64,000 bases of DNA from Priestia taiwanensis (GTDB taxonomy: Bacteria; Bacillota; Bacilli; Bacillales; Bacillaceae_G), in contig NZ_BMFK01000004.1 of the NCBI RefSeq assembly GCF_014638355.1, positions 124,001 to 188,000 on the forward strand, in the 5' to 3' direction. Below, in pieces: positions 57,742-64,000 of this stretch. Below the pieces are notes generated by a model, which did no database searches, had not been told where the DNA came from, and saw nothing but the letters and a program-made list of their open reading frames with translations. A program made the position numbers and the translations under genes. The stretch's first letter is position 1. Every line of letters starts with the position of its first letter.

Positions 57742-58677
57742 TTATTGCTCATCGTGATCGACATTTAGCGCATTCGATAAACGATTCGCGAATTGTTGCG
57801 CCGCATTCATTCCCATACGCTTCAAGCGGAAGTTCATCGCAGCCACTTCAATAATAACTGCTAAATTTCGGCCTGGACGTACAGGAACCGTTAATCTCGT
57901 TACATCAGTATCCAAGATTCGCATTTTTTCTTCATCTAATCCTAGGCGATCGTAGTTTTTCTTTGAGTCCCAAAGTTCTAAATTCATAATAAGCGAGATG
58001 CGCTTATGATTACGTACACTCCCTGCACCGAATAACGTCATAACGTTAATAATGCCTAGTCCGCGAATTTCAAGTAAATGTTCAATTAATTCTGGAGAAG
58101 AACCAATTAACGTATCATTCTCATCTTGACGAATCTCTACACTATCATCAGCTACTAAACGATGTCCACGTTTTACCAATTCAAGAGCTGTCTCACTTTT
58201 ACCGACACCACTTTGTCCAGTAATTAACACTCCTACACCATACACATCTACTAATACACCGTGCATTGCTGTCGTTGGCGCTAACTTCCCTTCTAAATAA
58301 TTCGTAATACGGCTGACAAGACGTGTTGTCTTCAAAGATGAACGAAATACAGGTACATGATTTCGCTCCGATGCTTCTACTAATTCTTTTGGTACCTCTA
58401 AATCCCTCGAAACAATAATTCCAGGTGTTTCGTCACAACAAAGGCGTTCCATAATGTCTTTCTTCTGTTCATCACTTAAATAATTTTTGAAAAACGAAAG
58501 CTCTGTCATCCCTAAGATTTGAATACGATCTGCTGGATAATATGTAAAAAATCCGGCTATTTCTAAGCCCGGACGAGAGATATCACTCGTCTCAATCGGT
58601 TTCGTGATACTTTCTTTTCCACTAACTAACTCTAATTGAAACTCTTCCATTACGTTATTCATGCGAACTCTAGCCAT
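57742..58677 (-). CDS. hprK: HPr kinase/phosphorylase
   Basis: The ATG at 58677 ([13 protein letters not shown]) is preferred because GGAGGT then has 5-nt spacing. The 311-residue protein has Walker [15 protein letters not shown] near 153-166 and the family signature [17 protein letters not shown]. It phosphorylates HPr on Ser46 in response to fructose bisphosphate and ATP, and reverses this with phosphate. It thereby drives carbon catabolite repression, which would bear on the PTS operon in this window. Confidence 0.97.
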   Translation of the reverse strand: MARVRMNNVMEEFQLELVSGKESITKPIETSDISRPGLEIAGFFTYYPADRIQILGMTELSFFKNYLSDEQKKDIMERLCCDETPGIIVSRDLEVPKELVEASERNHVPVFRSSLKTTRLVSRITNYLEGKLAPTTAMHGVLVDVYGVGVLITGQSGVGKSETALELVKRGHRLVADDSVEIRQDENDTLIGSSPELIEHLLEIRGLGIINVMTLFGAGSVRNHKRISLIMNLELWDSKKNYDRLGLDEEKMRILDTDVTRLTVPVRPGRNLAVIIEVAAMNFRLKRMGMNAAQQFANRLSNALNVDHDEQ

Positions 58678-58822
58678 CATTGACCTCCATCTGGATGTAT
58701 CGCGTACAAGTGTACGAACATCTTTTACTACTAAGTATTAACGTATCATTACTTAGGTATGATACCTACTGAAACAACTTATCCTCTATTTTATCATCTT
58801 TTTCCATCCGATGAAACAACAC

Positions 58823-58861
58823 AAAAAAATCATCCTTTAGACTATGATACAAAGGATGATC
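58823..58861 (-). terminator. Terminator after yvlD
   Basis: ATCATCCTTT and AAAGGATGAT form a 10-bp stem (12-nt loop) followed by TTTTTTT on the minus strand. Confidence 0.9.
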
Positions 58862-58867
58862 TCTTCA

Positions 58868-59233
58868 TTATTTCTTTTCTGATAAAGGTCGAACGATTAT
58901 TTTTTGAACTGCAAAATTTAGGATTGATAACATAATCGCAGCTCCTAACGCCATGCCAAATCCTGAAATTTCAAATGCACTGCCCATTAAGCTATCCGCA
59001 ATTAACAACGTTATCGCATTAATGACAAATAGGAAGAATCCTAGTGAAAGAATCGTTACCGGTAACGTTATTAAAATAAGGAATGGCTTTACCAACACAT
59101 TTAAAATTGATAACAAGAAGCTCGCCATTACCGCTGTCCATACATTTTGCACAAAAAATGTATCTGGGAAGAATCCAGCTATAACAAGTAATAAAACACT
59201 ATTTACTAAAACTGATAATAACCATCTGATCAT
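58868..59233 (-). CDS. yvlD: Four-helix membrane protein, YvlD-like (phage holin superfamily IV)
   Basis: The start at 59233 (MIRWLLSVLVNSVLLLVIAG) follows GAGAGGG; the longer frame adds a polar segment without a ribosome binding site. The 121-residue protein has four membrane helices, as in YvlD/phage-holin-family proteins. B. subtilis YvlD belongs to a membrane-stress operon. It is not evidence for a prophage here. Confidence 0.88.
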   Translation of the reverse strand: MIRWLLSVLVNSVLLLVIAGFFPDTFFVQNVWTAVMASFLLSILNVLVKPFLILITLPVTILSLGFFLFVINAITLLIADSLMGSAFEISGFGMALGAAIMLSILNFAVQKIIVRPLSEKK

Positions 59234-59440
59234 CTCTATACCCTCTCGATCTTCTTTACATACTCGTACAATGTACCTCTGTCCTATAGTATATGTCCGC
59301 AACCACTAGAAATGATACTGGGTACATATGTATTTCTTCTTTTCTCTATTGTACCTTACTTTGTCCGATGGCTAAAGAGGCTTTTCTCACTTTACAGATG
59401 AAGTTAACTTTGTCGCCAAGACGACTCCCTCTATTCATAA

Positions 59441-59471
59441 GAAAACCTACAGAAATGTATTCTGTAGGTTC
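59441..59471 (-). terminator. Terminator after uvrA
   Basis: AACCTACAGA and TCTGTAGGTT form a 10-bp stem (7-nt loop) with TTTTC on the minus strand, 7 bp after the uvrA stop. Confidence 0.88.
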
Positions 59472-59477
59472 ATTCAT

Positions 59478-62351
59478 CTATTTCGACATACATTCAATTT
59501 CTTGCAAGCGACTCTCCATTTTTCCTTTGTCACGTTCAAGAACAATGTTTAAATATTTACCCGTATGGGATGCTTCTACTTTCACGACTTCTTCCGGTGT
59601 TCCAGTGACAACAATTGTACCACCTTTGTCACCACCATCTGGGCCTAAATCAATCATGTAGTCAGCTGTCTTAATAACATCTAAATTATGCTCAATGACT
59701 AATACTGTATCCCCGTTATCAACAAGACGTTGCAATACTTTCAGTAAGCGAGCAATGTCGTCTACGTGAAGGCCTGTTGTTGGCTCATCTAAAATGTATA
59801 ACGTACGCCCATTTGAACGACGATGTAACTCAGAGGCTAACTTCACACGTTGTGCCTCTCCACCTGACAATGTTGTCGCTGGTTGACCAAGTGTAATATA
59901 ACCTAACCCAACATCTGCTAACGTCTGTAACTTCCGCTTAATTTTCGGGATGTTCTCAAAGAACTCTAGCGCATCTTCAATCGTCATGTTCAGCAATTCT
60001 GAAATATTCTTCTCTTTGTACTTCACTTCTAACGTTTCACGGTTATAACGTTTACCATGACACACTTCACACGGTACGTACACGTCTGGTAAGAAGTGCA
60101 TTTCAATCTTGATAATACCGTCGCCACGGCATGCTTCACAACGTCCACCTTTAACGTTAAAACTAAAGCGACCTTTCTTATAGCCACGTACTTTCGCTTC
60201 ATTCGTCGCCGCGAATACATCGCGAATGTCATCAAATACACCAGTGTACGTCGCTGGATTCGAACGAGGTGTTCGTCCAATTGGTGATTGGTCGATATCA
60301 ATTACTTTCTCTAGATGCTCCATCCCTTTAATTTCTTTGTGTGCACCTGGCTTCGCTTTTGATCTGTATAGATATTGTGCTAACGCTTTATATAATACTT
60401 CGTTAATTAGCGTACTTTTTCCTGAACCTGATACACCTGTTACCGCAACGAATGTACCTAATGGGAAGGATGCTTTAACATTCTTCAAATTGTTTTCTTT
60501 TGCACCAACGATGGCAATTTCACGTCCATCTCCTTGGCGTCGTTCTGTTGGAACGGAAATGAACTTTTCACCTTTTAAATACTGACCTGTTAGCGACTGA
60601 GGATTATTCATTACTTCCTCTGGTGTTCCTGCCGCAATAATTTCTCCACCGTGAATACCGGCACCTGGACCAATATCAATTAAGTAGTCTGCAGCTAACA
60701 TCGTATCTTCATCATGCTCTACGACAATTAACGTATTACCTAAATCGCGCATATTTTGCAGCGTATAAATTAAACGGTCGTTGTCACGCTGATGTAGTCC
60801 TATAGACGGTTCATCTAAAATATATAATACGCCCGTTAAACGTGAACCAATTTGTGTCGCAAGACGAATACGCTGTGCCTCTCCACCTGATAACGTTCCT
60901 GCTGAACGTGAAAGCATTAAATAATCTAGACCGACATTAATTAAGAAGCCTAATCGTTCTTGGATTTCACGTAAAATAAGGCGCGCAATGCTCATTTGCT
61001 TCTCTGTTAGCTGCAATGTCTCAAAGAAATCGTATGCTTCTGCGATGGATAACTGTGTTACATGACCAATATGCTTATCATTAATGAATACAGCCAATGT
61101 TTCTGGCTTTAGACGATACCCTTTACACTTTGGACACTTTTGCTGAGCCATGTATTTCTCCATCTGCTCACGAATGTAATCAGATGATGTTTCACGGTAG
61201 CGACGTTCAATATTGTTCATCACACCTTCAAACGTAATCTTTCCTTCGCGCACTTGGCCGAAGTCGTTCTCATGGCGGAAGTAAATTTCTTCTTTTCCGC
61301 TTCCATATAACACTTTATCCATTAGTTCTTTTGGAATATCCTTCACCGGCATATCCATATCAATACCGTAGTGTGTACATACCGCTTCTAATAATTGCGG
61401 ATAATATTGCGAACTTGTCGGTTCCCACGGAGCAATTGCATGCCCTTTCAATGACTTCTCCCAATCAGGAATAACAAGCTCCAAATCCACTTCTAACTTA
61501 CTACCAAGCCCATCACAAGACGGGCAAGCACCAAATGGGCTATTGAACGAGAACATGCGAGGTTCTAATTCACCGATTGAGAAGCCACAGTGTGGACATG
61601 CATGGTGCTCACTAAATAGAAGCTCTTCTTTTCCAATAACATCAACTAAGACACGTCCATCCGCTAAGCGTAATGCCGTTTCTAACGAATCTGCTAGACG
61701 AGAAGCGATACCATCTTTCACAACAATACGATCAACAACAACTTCAATGCTATGTTTCTTGTTCTTCTCTAATTCAATCTCTTCACCGACTTCATGCATC
61801 TCGCCATCAATACGTACACGTACATATCCTTGCTTCTTAATATCTTCTAACACTTTCACATGCGTACCTTTTCGCCCCGACACGATAGGTGCTAACACTT
61901 GAATTTTCGTACGCTCTTCATATTCCAAAATACGATCAACCATTTGCTCAATTGTTTGTGATGTGATCTCGACACCGTGTGTTGGGCAAATAGGCGTTCC
62001 AACACGTGCATATAATAGACGTAAATAATCATAAATCTCTGTTACCGTACCAACTGTCGAACGTGGGTTACGGCTCGTCGTCTTTTGATCAATTGAAATA
62101 GCAGGTGATAGGCCTTCAATCGCATCGACATCAGGTTTATCCATTTGCCCTAAAAATTGACGTGCGTATGCAGATAGAGATTCAACGTAACGACGTTGCC
62201 CCTCTGCATAAATTGTATCAAAGGCAAGGGACGATTTTCCCGAACCTGATAATCCAGTTACGACTACTAATTTGTCGCGTGGAATTGTTACATCTATGTT
62301 CTTTAAATTATGTGCGCGTGCACCTTTTACAATAATATGTTCCATTGCCAT
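59478..62351 (-). CDS. uvrA: UvrA, excinuclease ABC subunit A
   Basis: The 957-residue protein has two ABC ATPase modules with Walker [12 protein letters not shown] (near 33) and [10 protein letters not shown] (near 641), two LSGGEAQR signature motifs, and zinc-binding CxxC pairs including CEACRGDG and CEVCHGKR. It detects DNA lesions with UvrB. It lies 7 bp downstream of uvrB, as is usual. Confidence 0.98.
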   Translation of the reverse strand: MAMEHIIVKGARAHNLKNIDVTIPRDKLVVVTGLSGSGKSSLAFDTIYAEGQRRYVESLSAYARQFLGQMDKPDVDAIEGLSPAISIDQKTTSRNPRSTVGTVTEIYDYLRLLYARVGTPICPTHGVEITSQTIEQMVDRILEYEERTKIQVLAPIVSGRKGTHVKVLEDIKKQGYVRVRIDGEMHEVGEEIELEKNKKHSIEVVVDRIVVKDGIASRLADSLETALRLADGRVLVDVIGKEELLFSEHHACPHCGFSIGELEPRMFSFNSPFGACPSCDGLGSKLEVDLELVIPDWEKSLKGHAIAPWEPTSSQYYPQLLEAVCTHYGIDMDMPVKDIPKELMDKVLYGSGKEEIYFRHENDFGQVREGKITFEGVMNNIERRYRETSSDYIREQMEKYMAQQKCPKCKGYRLKPETLAVFINDKHIGHVTQLSIAEAYDFFETLQLTEKQMSIARLILREIQERLGFLINVGLDYLMLSRSAGTLSGGEAQRIRLATQIGSRLTGVLYILDEPSIGLHQRDNDRLIYTLQNMRDLGNTLIVVEHDEDTMLAADYLIDIGPGAGIHGGEIIAAGTPEEVMNNPQSLTGQYLKGEKFISVPTERRQGDGREIAIVGAKENNLKNVKASFPLGTFVAVTGVSGSGKSTLINEVLYKALAQYLYRSKAKPGAHKEIKGMEHLEKVIDIDQSPIGRTPRSNPATYTGVFDDIRDVFAATNEAKVRGYKKGRFSFNVKGGRCEACRGDGIIKIEMHFLPDVYVPCEVCHGKRYNRETLEVKYKEKNISELLNMTIEDALEFFENIPKIKRKLQTLADVGLGYITLGQPATTLSGGEAQRVKLASELHRRSNGRTLYILDEPTTGLHVDDIARLLKVLQRLVDNGDTVLVIEHNLDVIKTADYMIDLGPDGGDKGGTIVVTGTPEEVVKVEASHTGKYLNIVLERDKGKMESRLQEIECMSK

Positions 62352-62358
62352 CTTGCTA

Positions 62359-64000
62359 TCATCCCTCCGCCTTTAACTCTAATAATAAATCGCGAAGCTC
62401 TGCGGCACGTTCGAAATCTAATGCTTTCGCAGCTTCCCTCATCTCTATTTCCATCTTCGTAATTACTTTCTCGCGCTCTTTCTTCGTTAACTTCTTCGTA
62501 TCGACTGCTTTTGTTTCGTATCCTTCTTGTTCTTCGGCAGCCATTGTCGCACGAATCACACCACGTACTTCCTTCTTAATCGTTTGTGGAATAATACCAT
62601 GCTTCTCATTATAGGCTTCTTGAATAGCACGGCGGCGCTTCGTCTCATTAATAGCAATTTCCATCGAGTTCGTCATTTTGTCTGCGTACATAATAACATG
62701 ACCATTCGCATTACGCGCTGCACGACCGATTGTTTGGATTAATGAACGCTCCGAACGTAAGAATCCTTCCTTATCCGCATCTAAAATTGCCACAAGTGAC
62801 ACTTCTGGTATATCAAGTCCTTCACGCAATAAGTTAATTCCTACTAACACATCAAACTTACCTAATCGTAAATCACGAATAATTTCAATACGCTCTAACG
62901 TCTTTACTTCTGAATGTAAGTAGTTTACTTTAATACCGATGTCTTTCAAGTAATCTGTTAAGTCTTCGGACATTTTTTTCGTTAATGTCGTAATTAACAC
63001 ACGCTCATTGCGTTCAATACGAGCTTGAATTTCACCTAGTAGATCATCAATTTGCCCTTCAATTGGACGAACATCAATCAATGGATCAATTAATCCTGTT
63101 GGGCGAATAATTTGTTCTACCATTTCTGGACAATGATCTAACTCATATGGGCCGGGTGTAGCCGATACGTAGACAAACTGAGGCCCTTTTTCTTCAAACT
63201 CATCAAACTGAAGCGGACGGTTATCCAATGCTGATGGTAAGCGGAATCCATGATCCACTAATACTTGCTTACGCGCTCTATCTCCGTTATACATCCCTCG
63301 TACTTGTGGTAACGAAACGTGTGATTCATCCATAACAATAAGAAAATCATCTGGGAAGTAGTCAATTAGTGTATACGGCGTTGCTCCAGCTGGACGTAAC
63401 GTTAAGTGACGCGAGTAGTTTTCGATGCCAGAACAGAAGCCCATCTCACGCATCATTTCCAAATCGTAACGTACGCGTTGTTCTAAACGCTGCGCTTCTA
63501 ATAACTTATCATTCTCACGGAATTCTTTTAACTGTTCCTCTAATTCCGCTTCAATATTCTCAATCGCTACTTTCATTTTCTCTTCACGTGTAACGAAGTG
63601 AGATGCCGGGAAAATAGCAACGTGGTCACGTTCACCAACAATTTCCCCCGTCAGTGCGTCAATTTCACGAATGCGATCAATTTCATCCCCAAAGAACTCA
63701 ACACGAATACATTGTTCATCTCGTGAAACAGGGAAGATTTCTACTACATCTCCGCGTACACGGAACGTTCCACGCTGGAAATCAATATCATTACGAGCAT
63801 ATTGGATATCGACTAATTGACGTAATAACTCATCGCGTCCTTTTTCCATTCCAACACGTAATGACACGACTAATTCACGGTATTCTTCCGGCGATCCTAA
63901 ACCATATATACACGATACACTCGCAATAATAATGACATCTTCTCGTTCAAATAAGGAAGATGTGGCAGAGTGACGTAATTTATCAATTTCATCGTTAATT
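62359..64000 (-). CDS. uvrB: UvrB, excinuclease ABC subunit B (5' end outside the window)
   Basis: The frame is open to the window edge. The visible 547 codons include [20 protein letters not shown] at the start, the helicase motifs [15 protein letters not shown] and QTIGRAARN, and the C-terminal UvrC-binding UVR segment ([20 protein letters not shown]). The N-terminal Walker A part is missing only because of the window limit. It loads onto damage with UvrA and recruits UvrC. Confidence 0.97.
   Translation of the reverse strand, partial: INDEIDKLRHSATSSLFEREDVIIIASVSCIYGLGSPEEYRELVVSLRVGMEKGRDELLRQLVDIQYARNDIDFQRGTFRVRGDVVEIFPVSRDEQCIRVEFFGDEIDRIREIDALTGEIVGERDHVAIFPASHFVTREEKMKVAIENIEAELEEQLKEFRENDKLLEAQRLEQRVRYDLEMMREMGFCSGIENYSRHLTLRPAGATPYTLIDYFPDDFLIVMDESHVSLPQVRGMYNGDRARKQVLVDHGFRLPSALDNRPLQFDEFEEKGPQFVYVSATPGPYELDHCPEMVEQIIRPTGLIDPLIDVRPIEGQIDDLLGEIQARIERNERVLITTLTKKMSEDLTDYLKDIGIKVNYLHSEVKTLERIEIIRDLRLGKFDVLVGINLLREGLDIPEVSLVAILDADKEGFLRSERSLIQTIGRAARNANGHVIMYADKMTNSMEIAINETKRRRAIQEAYNEKHGIIPQTIKKEVRGVIRATMAAEEQEGYETKAVDTKKLTKKEREKVITKMEIEMREAAKALDFERAAELRDLLLELKAEG

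Noticed and set aside
58868-59233. Holin-like protein as a sign of a prophage
   Set aside because: The YvlD family is chromosomal, and hprK and uvrA flank it with no phage genes.

Overview
The window is chromosomal DNA of a low-GC Firmicute, almost certainly the Bacillus cereus group. The gene order ssrA-smpB-rnr-est-secG, eno-gpmI-tpiA-pgk-gapA-cggR, clpP, whiA-yvcK-rapZ-yvcI-trxB and lgt-hprK-uvrA-uvrB, a FatB-like siderophore receptor, and the regulatory sites (Fur, PerR, CtsR and CggR boxes) all fit. Most genes are on the minus strand.

Region 1 (1-6900) is accessory chromosome. It holds a Fur-boxed siderophore ABC transporter, an orphan response regulator with an eroded acidic pocket, a Qnr-like pentapeptide protein, an unlisted 49-residue gene with its own ribosome binding site and terminator, and a divergent ywnB/ywnA pair with palindromic operators. 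A possible Tn3-family end lies at 3468.

Region 2 (6973-25753) is the highlight: a complete 18.8 kb Tn7-like transposon. It has 17-bp identical terminal inverted repeats beginning TGTGAC and a 5-bp ACACA duplication on both sides. It sits 26 bp beyond the mature 3' end of the tmRNA gene ssrA, just outside the ssrA terminator. Its transposition operon is tniQ2(TnsD-like)-tnsAB(fused)-tnsC-tniQ1, with two TniQ proteins and no CRISPR-Cas. The cargo has two parts. One is a large arsenic block: arsR-acr3-arsC-arsD-arsA, an IscA/HesB-like protein, a phosphatase, arsN1, an ArsO-like monooxygenase, and a second ArsR with a flavoprotein. The other is an unrecognised three-gene operon (zinc ribbon plus a membrane coiled-coil protein) next to the ssrA-side end. 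Further right-end-like sequences occur just outside the left end and inside the right end, which suggests repeated occupancy of the same site.

Region 3 (25785-39411) contains ssrA, smpB, rnr, an esterase gene, secG, a nitroreductase gene and the glycolytic cggR-gapA-pgk-tpiA-gpmI-eno cluster. A duplicated structured sequence lies between gapA and pgk.

Region 4 (39422-47154) is a sigma-54 regulon: a glutaredoxin-like gene, sigL, a LevR-type activator and a lactose/cellobiose-family PTS operon with two tandem -24/-12 promoters and phased upstream repeats.

Region 5 (47155-64000) is core genome: dps, small hypotheticals, tRNA-Arg, clpP, whiA-yvcK-rapZ-yvcI, trxB, a TPR protein, ppaX, lgt, hprK, yvlD, uvrA and the 3' part of uvrB, which runs off the window.
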